64,000 nt of DNA from Streptomyces aurantiacus (GTDB lineage Bacteria > Actinomycetota > Actinomycetes > Streptomycetales > Streptomycetaceae). The DNA lies in NCBI RefSeq assembly GCF_027107535.1, contig NZ_CP114283.1, positions 3,720,001-3,784,000 on the forward strand, read 5' to 3'. This document shows, one piece after another, positions 37,526 through 46,300 of this stretch (its first letter is position 1; every line of letters begins with the position of its first letter). A program made the translations under genes and the position numbers. The notes below the pieces were generated by a model. The model made no database searches and was not told the origin of the DNA. It worked only from the letters and a program-made list of their open reading frames with translations.

Positions 37526-37539
37526 TGCAACCTGTTCTC
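37526..37539. promoter_or_regulatory. KstR-like site before the echA19-like gene
   Basis: TGCAACCTGTTCTC matches TNNAACNNGTTNNA except for the last base (C instead of A). It lies 24 bases before the echA19-like start and would also affect the divergent fadD19-like promoter. Together with the perfect site at 19424 it suggests a shared steroid-type regulon. Confidence 0.5.
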
Positions 37540-37562
37540 GTTCCTGAGACGGGAGGACGGCA

Positions 37563-38363
37563 ATGGGTGGGACGGAACACCTCACCGTGCAGCGCGAAGG
37601 CGCCACACTGGTGCTCACGCTCAACAGGCCCGAGGCCAAGAACGCGCTCTCGCTCGCGATGCTGGTCGGCCTGTACGACGGCTGGGTCGAGGCCGACGCG
37701 GACGACTCCGTCCGCTCGATCGTCCTGACCGGCGCGGGCGGCGCCTTCTGCGCGGGCATGGACCTCAAGGCCCTCGCGGGCAAGGGGATGGAGGGGCAGC
37801 AGTACCGGGACCGCCTCAAGGCCGACCCCGATCTGCACTGGAAGGCGATGCTGCGCCATCACCGGCCGCGCAAACCCGTGATCGCCGCGGTCGAGGGCCA
37901 CTGCGTGGCGGGTGGTACCGAGATCCTTCAGGGGACCGACATCCGGGTCGCCGGGGAGTCGGCCACCTTCGGGCTCTTCGAGGTCAAGCGCGGTCTGTTC
38001 CCGATCGGAGGCTCCACGGTCCGACTCCAGCGCCAGATACCGCGGACGCACGCGCTGGAGATGCTGCTCACCGGCCGCGCGTACTCGGCCCGTGAGGCCG
38101 CAGCCGTCGGGCTGATCGGCCATGTGGTCCCCGACGGGACGGCCCTGGAGAAGGCCCTCGCCGTCGCCGGGCAGATCAACGCCTGCGGACCGCTGGCGGT
38201 CGAGGCCGTCAAGGCGTCGGTGTACGAGACCGCCGAGATGGCCGAGGCCGACGGGCTCGCGGCCGAGCTGAAGCGGGGGTGGCCGATCTTCGACACGGCC
38301 GACGCGAAGGAGGGGGCGCGGGCCTTCGCCGAGCACCGTCCGCCGGTCTTCCGGCGGGAGTGA
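37563..38363 (+). CDS. Enoyl-CoA hydratase, EchA19-like
   Basis: A 266-residue crotonase. LVLTLNRPEAKNALSLAML is the N-terminal strand, and VLTGAGGAFCAGMDLKAL is the first oxyanion-hole loop. VEGHCVAGGTEILQGTDIRVAGESATFGLFEVKRGLFP carries the catalytic glutamate region. The run ESATFGxFE and C-terminal DAKEGARAFAEHRPPVF resemble EchA19, the steroid enoyl-CoA hydratase of the cholesterol side-chain pathway. It would hydrate the double bond made by the acyl-CoA dehydrogenase. GGGAGG precedes the ATG. It heads an operon-like run with the DUF35 and Ltp genes after a 103-base gap. Confidence 0.88.
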   Translation: MGGTEHLTVQREGATLVLTLNRPEAKNALSLAMLVGLYDGWVEADADDSVRSIVLTGAGGAFCAGMDLKALAGKGMEGQQYRDRLKADPDLHWKAMLRHHRPRKPVIAAVEGHCVAGGTEILQGTDIRVAGESATFGLFEVKRGLFPIGGSTVRLQRQIPRTHALEMLLTGRAYSAREAAAVGLIGHVVPDGTALEKALAVAGQINACGPLAVEAVKASVYETAEMAEADGLAAELKRGWPIFDTADAKEGARAFAEHRPPVFRRE

Positions 38364-38466
38364 GCCCGCTGCGGCCGGCACGCGGCCATGGCGCCGTCGT
38401 GGCCGGTCGCACAGTTCGCCGCGCCCCTGACGGGGCGCGGCCCCACCGTCCCGCAAGGAGAATCCC

Positions 38467-39408
38467 GTGCCCGAAGTCCTCAAAGCTCCCCTGGTCGTCG
38501 AGTTCCCCTTCACCCGCTCCCTCGGCCCCGTTCAGAGCGCCTTTCTCACGGGCCTGCGCGAGAGGGTCGTGCTCGGCGTACGCACCGGGAACGGGCGGGT
38601 GCTGGTGCCACCCGTCGAGTACGACCCCGAGACCTCCGAAGATCTCAGCGAGCTGGTCGAGGTCGCGCCCACCGGGACCGTCAGCACATGGGCCTGGAAC
38701 CACGAACCCCGCCGGGGCCAGCCGCTGGACACCCCGTTCGCCTGGGTCCTGGTGCGACTGGACGGGGCCGACACCGCCCTCCTGCACGCTCTCGACGCCC
38801 CGGGCCCCGACGCCGTGCACACCGGGATGCGGGTCCGTGTCCGGTGGGCCGGGGAACGGTCGGGTGCCATCACCGACATCGCCTGCTTCGAACCGTATGA
38901 CGGCGCCGGCGCCGAACCCACCGGCAGCGACGGCCGGTTCGAGGACATGGTGACCGGCATCGTCGCGCCCGCCCGCCTCGACTACACCTACTCGCCCGGC
39001 CGCGCCCAGTCCGGTTACCTTCACGCACTCGGCGACCGCAGGGTCGTCGGAGAGCGCTGCCCGTCGTGCCGCAAGGTGTACGTCCCGCCGAGGGGTGCGT
39101 GCCCCACATGTGGTGTGGCCACATCGGAACAGGTCGAGGTGGGTCCGCGCGGCACCGTCACCACCTACTGCATCGTCAACATCAAGGCGAAGAACCTCGA
39201 CATCGAAGTGCCGTACGTCTACGCGCACATCGCGCTTGACGGCGCCGACCTCGCCCTGCACGGCCGCATCGGCGGCATCCCCTACGACCAGGTGCGCATG
39301 GGGCTGCGCGTCGAGCCGGTGTGGCCCGACGGGGGCGGTCACCCCGACCACTACCGGCCCACCGGCGAACCCGACGCGGACTACGAGACGTACAAGGAGC
39401 TGTTGTAG
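38467..39408 (+). CDS. OB-fold/zinc-ribbon DUF35 protein with duplicated modules (Rv3521-like)
   Basis: A 313-residue protein built of two DUF35-type halves. The first (~1-145) has only the OB-fold strands (VEVAPTGTVSTWAW...DTPFAWVLVRLDGAD) and no cysteines. The second (~160-313) has a rubredoxin-like zinc ribbon, CPSCRKVYVPPRGACPTCG, followed by the same OB pattern VEVGPRGTVTTYCIV...VPYVYAHIALDGAD. DUF35 partners bind steroid aldolases/thiolases such as Ltp2 and channel acyl-CoA substrates. Size and position match mycobacterial Rv3521, directly before ltp4 and ltp3. AAGGAG precedes the GTG start; its stop abuts the next ATG. Confidence 0.85.
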   Translation: MPEVLKAPLVVEFPFTRSLGPVQSAFLTGLRERVVLGVRTGNGRVLVPPVEYDPETSEDLSELVEVAPTGTVSTWAWNHEPRRGQPLDTPFAWVLVRLDGADTALLHALDAPGPDAVHTGMRVRVRWAGERSGAITDIACFEPYDGAGAEPTGSDGRFEDMVTGIVAPARLDYTYSPGRAQSGYLHALGDRRVVGERCPSCRKVYVPPRGACPTCGVATSEQVEVGPRGTVTTYCIVNIKAKNLDIEVPYVYAHIALDGADLALHGRIGGIPYDQVRMGLRVEPVWPDGGGHPDHYRPTGEPDADYETYKELL

Positions 39409-40473
39409 ATGCCCGCACCGAGGCCGCTCAGGGACATCGCCGTCGTCGCCTTCGCCCAGACCGACCACCTGCGCACCAGCGACGAGCTCTCCGAGGTGGA
39501 GATGCTCATGCCGATCCTGCACCAGGTCCTGGCGCAGACCGGGCTGAGGACCAGTGACATCGGCTTCACCTGCTCCGGCTCCACGGACTACCTCGCGGGC
39601 CGGGCTTTCTCCTTCACCATGGCACTCGACGGCGTGGGAGCCTGGCCGCCGATCTCCGAGTCGCACGTGGAGATGGACGGGGCCTGGGCGCTGTACGAGG
39701 CCTGGACGAAGCTCCTCACCGGCGAGGCCGACACCGCGCTCGTGTACGCGTACGGCAAGTCGTCCCCCGGGTCCGTGCGCGACGTACTGACCCGGCAGCT
39801 CGACCCGTACTACGTCGCGCCCCTGTGGCCCGACTCCATCGCCCTGGCCGCCCTCCAGGCGCAGGCACTCATCGATTCCGGCGACACGGACGAGCCGGCG
39901 CTCGCCGCGGTCGCCGCCCGCAGCCGCGCCTCGGCCACCGGCAACTCCCATGCCCAGCTGCGCGGTTCGGTGCCGCGGGGCGACTACGCGGTACGCCCCC
40001 TGCGCACCGGGGACTGCCCGCCCATCGGCGACGGAGCGGCCGCCGTGATCCTCGCCGCGGGGGAGCGGGCACGCGAACTGTGCGAGCGCCCCGCCTGGAT
40101 ACGGGGCATCGACCACCGCATCGAGGCGCACGGCCTGGGCGTCCGGGACCTGACCGACTCGCCGTCGACCCGGCTGGCGGCGGAGCGGGCGGGGCTGTTC
40201 GAACGTCCCGTGGACACAGCGGAGTTGCACGCTCCGTTCACCTCGCAGGAGGTGGTCCTGCGCAAGGCCCTGCGGCTCGGCGACGCCGTCGACGTCAACC
40301 CGTCCGGGGGGCCGCTCGCCGCCAACCCCATCATGGCCGCGGGCCTCATCCGCATCGGCGAGGCGGCCGCCCGGATCCAGCGCGGTGACTCCGACCGGGC
40401 GCTCGCGCACGCCACCTCGGGGCCCTGTCTGCAACAGAACCTGGTCGCCGTACTGGAAGGAGACCCGCGATGA
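39409..40473 (+). CDS. Thiolase-fold lipid-transfer protein, Ltp4-like
   Basis: A 354-residue SCPx-type thiolase-fold protein, the same length as mycobacterial Ltp4. IAVVAFAQTDHLR begins it. IGFTCSGSTDYLAGRAFSFTM holds Cys55 near the nucleophile position. The later blocks PIGDGAAAVILAAGERA and DTAELHAPFTSQEVVL come before the NPSGGPLAANPIMAAG loop. In Rhodococcus rhodochrous, Ltp3 and Ltp4 are needed to split C24-branched sterol side chains, acting as aldol lyases rather than true thiolases. It starts immediately after the DUF35 stop codon and overlaps the next gene by four bases, so a three-protein complex is likely. Confidence 0.86.
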   Translation: MPAPRPLRDIAVVAFAQTDHLRTSDELSEVEMLMPILHQVLAQTGLRTSDIGFTCSGSTDYLAGRAFSFTMALDGVGAWPPISESHVEMDGAWALYEAWTKLLTGEADTALVYAYGKSSPGSVRDVLTRQLDPYYVAPLWPDSIALAALQAQALIDSGDTDEPALAAVAARSRASATGNSHAQLRGSVPRGDYAVRPLRTGDCPPIGDGAAAVILAAGERARELCERPAWIRGIDHRIEAHGLGVRDLTDSPSTRLAAERAGLFERPVDTAELHAPFTSQEVVLRKALRLGDAVDVNPSGGPLAANPIMAAGLIRIGEAAARIQRGDSDRALAHATSGPCLQQNLVAVLEGDPR

Positions 40474-41636
40474 GCAAGGAACCCGTGGCCGTCGTCGGGA
40501 TCGGCCAGACCAAGCACGTCGCGGCCCGCCGGGACGTGTCGATCGCGGGACTCGTCCGCGAGGCAGCCCAACGCGCTCTCGCCGACGCGGAGTTGACGTG
40601 GGCGGACATCGACGCCGTCGTCATCGGCAAGGCCCCCGACTTCTTCGAGGGCGTCATGATGCCCGAGCTCTACCTCGCCGACGCCCTCGGCGCGGTCGGC
40701 AAACCGATGCTGCGCGTCCACACCGCGGGCTCCGTCGGCGGCTCCACCGCGCTCGTCGCCACGAACCTGATCGCGGGCCGCGTCCACGGCACGGTGCTGA
40801 CCCTCGCCTACGAGAAGCAGTCCGAGTCGAACGCCATGTGGGGCCTGTCCCTGCCGATCCCCTTCCAGCAACCCCTCCTCGCCGGCGCCGGCGGCTTCTT
40901 CGCCCCGCACGTGCGCGCCTACATGCGACGCACCGGCGCCCCCGACGGGGTCGGCTCCCTGGTCGCCTACAAGGACCGCCGCAACGCGCTCAAGAACCCC
41001 TACGCGCATCTCCACGAGCACGACATCACCCTGGAGAAGGTCCAGGCCTCGCCCATGCTCTGGGACCCGATCCGCTACTCGGAGACCTGCCCGTCCTCCG
41101 ACGGCGCCTGCGCGATGATCCTCACCGACCGTGCGGGAGCGGCCCGTTCACCGCGGCCGCCCGCCTGGATGCACGGCGGTGCCATGCGCAGCGAGCCGAC
41201 TCTCTTCGCGGGGAAGGACTTCGTCTCCCCGCAGGCGGGCAAGGACTGCGCGGCCGACGTGTACCGGCAGGCGGGCGTCACGGACCCGCGCCGGGACATC
41301 GACGCGGTCGAGATGTACGTCCCGTTCTCCTGGTACGAGCCCATGTGGCTGGAGAACCTCGGGTTCGCCGACGAGGGAGAGGGCTGGAAACTCACCGAGT
41401 CCGGGGTCACGGAACTGGACGGCGACCTGCCGGTGAACATGTCGGGCGGGGTGCTGTCCACCAATCCCATCGGGGCCTCCGGGATGATCCGGTTCGCCGA
41501 AGCCGCCCTCCAGGTACGGGGACAGGCCGGAGAGCACCAGGTCGACGGCGCCCGCCGGGTCCTCGGGCACGCCTACGGCGGCGGGTCCCAGTTCTTCTCG
41601 ATGTGGCTGGTGGGGGCCGAGCCGCCCACCTCCTGA
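40470..41636 (+). CDS. Thiolase-fold lipid-transfer protein, Ltp3-like
   Basis: A 388-residue SCPx-type thiolase-fold protein starting VAVVGIGQTKHVAARRDVSIAGLVREAA. The nucleophile region reads LRVHTAGSVGGSTALVA with no cysteine, as in aldolase-type Ltp proteins. YSETCPSSDGACAMILTD, VEMYVPFSWYEPMWLENLGF and VNMSGGVLSTNPIGASG follow. Order and sizes (DUF35, Ltp4, Ltp3) copy Rv3521-Rv3522-Rv3523. GGAGA precedes the ATG, which overlaps the ltp4-like stop (ATGA). The likely partner is the upstream Ltp4-like subunit. The loss of the thiolase cysteine points to C-C lyase rather than thiolytic chemistry; this remains inference. Confidence 0.86.
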   Translation: MSKEPVAVVGIGQTKHVAARRDVSIAGLVREAAQRALADAELTWADIDAVVIGKAPDFFEGVMMPELYLADALGAVGKPMLRVHTAGSVGGSTALVATNLIAGRVHGTVLTLAYEKQSESNAMWGLSLPIPFQQPLLAGAGGFFAPHVRAYMRRTGAPDGVGSLVAYKDRRNALKNPYAHLHEHDITLEKVQASPMLWDPIRYSETCPSSDGACAMILTDRAGAARSPRPPAWMHGGAMRSEPTLFAGKDFVSPQAGKDCAADVYRQAGVTDPRRDIDAVEMYVPFSWYEPMWLENLGFADEGEGWKLTESGVTELDGDLPVNMSGGVLSTNPIGASGMIRFAEAALQVRGQAGEHQVDGARRVLGHAYGGGSQFFSMWLVGAEPPTS

Positions 41637-41719
41637 AGCTGTCCCCCTCACGTGGCCTGTGCGCGGCAGTGACCGAAAGCTAGGCTGGCCGCGGACGACG
41701 AACCGGGAGGAGCACGGAC

Positions 41720-41962
41720 GTGGCCGAGAGCACCATCCAGCAGCACCCGCTCGCGGGCTGGGACAAGCCGGAGCTGGACCTCAGCAGCGCCGACTGGCAT
41801 TCCAGCAGCCGTGGGCAGGGTGATGTCCAGATCGCCTTTGTCGAGGGTTTCATCGCGATGCGCAACAGTGGCCGCCCGGAAAGCCCCTCCTTGATCTTCA
41901 CGCCCGCGGAGTGGGGCGCGTTCGTGTCGGGGGCGCGGGAGGGGGAGTTCGACCTCACCTGA
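41720..41962 (+). CDS. DUF397 domain protein
   Basis: An 80-residue protein made of a single DUF397 domain: DWHSSSRGQGDVQIAFVEGFIAMRNSGRPESPSLIFTPAEWGAFVSGAREGEFD. DUF397 proteins are small Streptomyces partners of XRE-type regulators of the BldB/WhiJ-associated kind. Here no HTH gene adjoins, so it is an orphan. GTG at 41720 follows GGGAGGAG. Confidence 0.88.
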   Translation: MAESTIQQHPLAGWDKPELDLSSADWHSSSRGQGDVQIAFVEGFIAMRNSGRPESPSLIFTPAEWGAFVSGAREGEFDLT

Positions 41963-42224
41963 GAAGGTCGGGTCCCCGCAGCGGGGCCACTTCCCACTTG
42001 CAAGGCCCGCTCGAAGGCCGGCCGGCCCCGTGCGGACCGTCGCGGGAAGCACACACAGGCGCCTTCGGCCCGGCCCTCACTCGCAGGGGTGGCGGCCGGG
42101 CGGCGTCCCGTGCGCGGCTGTCTCCGCTCCCGTCGGTATGACCCGGTGGGAGGCCGGATCCTCCTCTCTCCTTCTTTCCCTCTCCGTTCGACGCGGGCTC
42201 GTGCGGTACGGTCGCCGCCCGCCC

Positions 42225-42255
42225 GCTAATGGATGCATCGAGACATATCATTAGC
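42225..42255. promoter_or_regulatory. GCTAATG-N17-CATTAGC operator before the CGNR regulator gene
   Basis: Perfect seven-base arms, GCTAATG (42225-42231) and CATTAGC (42249-42255), end two bases before the start codon of the ABATE/CGNR gene. The AT-rich site stands out from its GC-rich surroundings. Its position over the start suggests autoregulation, with the transcript probably leaderless or very short. Confidence 0.58.
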
Positions 42256-42257
42256 TC

Positions 42258-42851
42258 ATGACCGTCTCGATCAGTGCCGAAGCACGGCTCGCCCTGGACC
42301 TGGCCCTGACCGTCCGCCACGACGGTCGGGGAGGAGTGGCCGACGACCTCGCCACCGTGGAGGGCCTCAGCGCGTGGTTGCGCGAGCACCCGGAGACCGG
42401 CACCGACCCCTTCCACGCCGACGACGCCGACCTGGCCGCGGTACGTGACGTACGAGCCGCCGTGCGCGCCCTGTTCGCCCGTGCCGTGCGTCCCGGCGAG
42501 CCGAGCCCGGCCGACGCCGCCCGCCTCATGCCCGTACAGGACGCCGTCGAACGGCTGAACGCCCGGGCGGCCCTGGCCCCGACCGTCCCCGTACTCTCGT
42601 GGACCGAGGACGCCCACCCCGTCGTACGCCAGGAACCGGTGCGCGACGCCACCGGACCGGCACCGGCACTGGCCCGCGCAGCCATCGTCTTCCTCGCGAG
42701 CCCCGACCGGCTGCTGCTGCGGGCCTGCCACGCGCCGCGCTGTGTGCGCTACTTCCTCAAGGACCACCCGCGCCAGGAGTGGTGCAAACCCTCGTGCGGC
42801 AACCGCGCCCGTGTCGCCCGCCATCACGAACGGCACAAGAAAACGGCATAG
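42258..42851 (+). CDS. ABATE/CGNR zinc-finger regulator
   Basis: A 197-residue protein of the stress-linked regulator family. An N-terminal ABATE domain (~1-140; LALDLALTVRHDGRGGVADDLATVEGL) is followed by a C-terminal CGNR zinc finger, RACHAPRCVRYFLKDHPRQEWCKPSCGNRARVARHHER, with four cysteines and the CGNR tetrapeptide. The zinc finger binds DNA. A 31-base inverted repeat abuts the ATG, so it probably controls itself. The frameshifted ACT-domain gene follows ten bases later. Confidence 0.9.
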   Translation: MTVSISAEARLALDLALTVRHDGRGGVADDLATVEGLSAWLREHPETGTDPFHADDADLAAVRDVRAAVRALFARAVRPGEPSPADAARLMPVQDAVERLNARAALAPTVPVLSWTEDAHPVVRQEPVRDATGPAPALARAAIVFLASPDRLLLRACHAPRCVRYFLKDHPRQEWCKPSCGNRARVARHHERHKKTA

Positions 42852-42860
42852 CCTCCGACC

Positions 42861-43279
42861 ATGAGCATGAGCGGCAAGACGAGCGCGGAACGAGACCTCG
42901 GCCGACTGCTTCGCGGCATGGAACCCGCCCTCCATCCGGGCCGCTACGTCTTCACCACCGTCCCCGGCAGCACGGCGCCCCCAGGGCTCTCGCCGGTCGT
43001 CACCGTCCTCGAGGACGAGGGGCTTACCCTCGTCGTCGAGCAGGAGGACGCCGACTCCGCACGCCTGACGTACGACTACGTGGCCGGCTGGATCACCCTG
43101 CGCATCCACTCGGCGCTGGACGCCGTAGGTCTCACGGCCGCCGTCGCCCAGGTACTCGCCGAGGCGGGCCTGAGTTGCAACGTCGTCGCGGGCACCACGA
43201 CCACCTCTTCGTGCCGCACGCACGGGCCGCCGAGGCCATTGCCCTGCTGGAACAGCTGGCCGAACGGGCGGGTCAGTAA
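42861..43279 (+). pseudogene. ACT-domain protein gene with a frameshift
   Basis: The first frame encodes a COG3602-like ACT-domain protein up to SCNVVAG (near 43192). From about 43193 the expected continuation HHDHLFVPHARAAEAIALLEQ...AERAGQ is in another frame and ends with a stop at 43277-43279. The family normally reads CNVVAGYxHDHLFVP, so a base is missing (net loss of one or four). If read straight on, the frame runs to 43469 as an unrelated Arg/Pro-rich tail that overlaps the next gene. Either the gene is broken or there is a sequencing error in the CCACGACCACC run. Confidence 0.8.
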
Positions 43280-43390
43280 CCGCCGGACGGGCCCGCGGCC
43301 CTCGCTCCCGGCGTACGCTGAGGTGCCTGTAGGTCACGGTGCGCACCGCCTCCCCGCGGCGGTTGCACCACCGTGGCAGGGGGTGGCGCC

Positions 43391-46300
43391 ATGGGGCGGA
43401 ACGGTATGCGGAGCAGAAGGACGCTCTTCGAGCGCGAGATCGAACTCGCCGCTGTGGACGAGGCGTTGAGCGAAGTCACCGGTCTGCGCACGGACACCCT
43501 CGGACCCGGCATAGACAGCCTCGGACTCCGTGCGGTCGTCACCGGGACGACCCTGGACACCCCCGGCCGCCGCGAGGGCCACGGACCGCACACGGACGGC
43601 ACGGAGCTTCTCGGGGACGACGCAGATCTTCTCGGGGACGACGCCGGGCCGCCCGGCCGGCCCCGGGGCGGGCTGCTCGCCTTCGCCGGACGGGCCGGCA
43701 TCGGCAAGACCAGCCTCCTCGCCGAAGTACGCCGGCGTGCCGCGGCCAAGGGCTGCGCCGTCCTGTCCGCACGAGGCGGTGACCAGGAACAGGCCGTCGC
43801 CTTCCACGTCGCACGCCAACTCCTCCAGCCCCAGCTCGCGGGCCTCCCCGAAGCGGAAGCCCGCGCCACGCTGGGCAGTTGGTACGCCATCGTCGGACCC
43901 GCACTCGGGCTGTGCGCCGCTGCCGACGGGCCGCCCCCCGACCAGCAGGGCCTGCGCGACGGCCTCGACTGGGTCCTCACCCACCTCGCCGTGCGCCGCG
44001 CCCCGATGGTGCTCGTCCTCGACGACGCGCACTGGGCCGACCCGGAGTCGCTGCAGTGGCTCGCCGCGTTCGCGCCCCGTGCCGAACAACTGCCCCTGCT
44101 GATCGTCGTCGCGTACCGGCCCGACGAACTCCCCGACCACGCCGAGCCGTTCAGAGGCCTGCCCGGCCGTGCGGGCGGACGGCCCCTCGACCTGGAGCCG
44201 TTGAGCGCCGTGGCGGTCGCCCGGCTGGTACGCGAGACCCTCGGCACCCGGGCCGACGACGCGTTCTGCCGTGAGTGCTGGGCCGTCACCGCGGGCAATC
44301 CGTTCGAGGCCGTCGAACTGACGGCGAAAGTACGCGACCGGGGCCTGGCCCCGACCGAGCCCGGAGCGCACCTGCTGCGCGATCTGGCCGCCGCGGTCAA
44401 GGGCAGCGGCCTCGTCGCCCGCCTCGAACGTCTCGGCGCCTCGACCGTCCGTTTCGCCTGGGCCTGCGCCCTCCTCGGCACCGAGATCTCGCCGGCGCTC
44501 GCCGCGGCCGTCGCGGGCCTCGGCTCCGAGGAGGCGGCCGACGCGGCGGACGCCCTGCGCGACGCCCGGATCCTCACCGGCGCGGCGAGCGACGCGGGCA
44601 CCCTCGAATTCGTCCATCCCCTCATCGCCACCGCCGTCTACCGCGCCATCCCCGGCGGTGTCCGTGTGGCCCTGCACGGACAGGCCGCCTGGTGCGTCAT
44701 CGACGCGGGACTCGGCCCGGCCGCCGCGGCCCGGCACCTCATGGAGACCCACCCCGACGGCGACACCTGGGTCGTCCAGCAACTGCGTGCCGCCGCCCGC
44801 GAGACCCTGCGCGCCGGAGCCCCCGACGCCGCCCGCCGCCACCTCGCCCGGGCTCTGCGCGAACCCCCGCCCCTCGGAGAACGGGCCGCGATCCTCTACG
44901 AACTGGGCTGCGCATCCCTGCTCACCGAACCGGCGACCACCGTCAACCACCTGCGGGCGGCCCTGGAAGAGCCCATCGCCGACCCCGGACTGCGCCACAA
45001 CATCGTCTACCGGCTCTCCCAGGTCCTCGCCCACAGCGACCGCCTCGGCGAGGCCTCCGACACGCTCGCCCGCGCGACCAGGGTGACCGGGGATGCGCGC
45101 GTCCGGCTGCGGATGCAGTCGGAGCAGTTCATGTGGGACGCCTTCCGCGCCGACGAACCCGACTCGCCGGCCCGTTCCCGCCGCCTGGCCCGGCTCGCCG
45201 ACCGGCTCACCGGCCGCGACCTCACCGAGCGCTATGTGATCGGCCTGCGCGCCTGGGACGCCACCCTGCGCGGCGAACCCGCCCACATCGCCGTCCAGCA
45301 CGCGGAACGCGCCCTCGCCGGCGGCTTCGGCTGGGCCGAGGCGGACCGCGGCTTCGAGGTGCCCGTCCTCGTCGCCCTCACCTACATGTACGCCGACCGC
45401 CCGGGACGCACCGAGGAACTGTTCGCCGCCGGGATCGCCGACTTCGAACGGCAGGGCTGGCACGGAGCCCACCTCTCCTTCGGCTACACCCTCCTCGCGT
45501 ACGTGCGCTTCCGCCGAGGCCGTCTCGCCGAGGCCGAGGACTTCGTCCGCGTGGGGCGCAGGCTCGCCGAACGGGTCGGCCCCGGCACCCCCGCCCACTG
45601 GTACGCCGTCGGCATCCTCATCGAGGTCCTGCTCGCCCGCGGCCGGCTCGCCGAAGCCACGCAGACCGCCGAGGACTACGCCTTCGGGGAGCCGTTCCCC
45701 GCCGCGGTCGTCTTCCCCGACGCCCAGACCGTGCACGGCGAACTGCTCCTGGCCAGAGGGCTGGCGAAGGACGCCGTCGCCGAACTCGCCGCGGCCGGAC
45801 GCCGCCTCGACCCGCGCGGCATGCGCAATCCCTCCTGGTGCCCGTGGCAGCTGCACCTCGCCCGGGCCGAGAGCCACGAAACCCCGGAACGCGCGGTGGC
45901 CACGGCGCTCGAGGCGGTGAGCCGGGCCCGGCTGTTCGGTGCGCCGTCGGCGGTCGGCCAGGCGCTGCGCGCGGCGGCCGACGTGTCCTCGGGCACGGCC
46001 CGCGTGGGGCTCCTCGAAGAGTCCGTCGACCATCTGGAGCGCTCCCCGGCGGCGTACGAACTGGCCTGCGCCCTCGTCGCCCTCGGCACGGAGCTGCGCC
46101 GATGCGGGCGAGCCGGGGAGGCGGCCGAGTATCTCCACCGCGGACTCGACGCGGCCGTGCGGTGCGGTGCCGACGGTCTGGCCGAGTCCGCCCGCGACGA
46201 GCTGGCGGCCGCCGGGTTGCGGCCGCGCCGTCTGCGCAGCACCGAGTCGGACGTGCTCACCGCCCGGGAACGCACGGCCGCCGAGCTGACCGTGCGCGGC

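Noticed and set aside
42861..43469. A 202-residue protein read through the ACT-domain frame
   Set aside because: The last ~65 residues are an Arg/Pro-rich out-of-frame tail that overlaps the next gene; the expected family C-terminus is in another frame.
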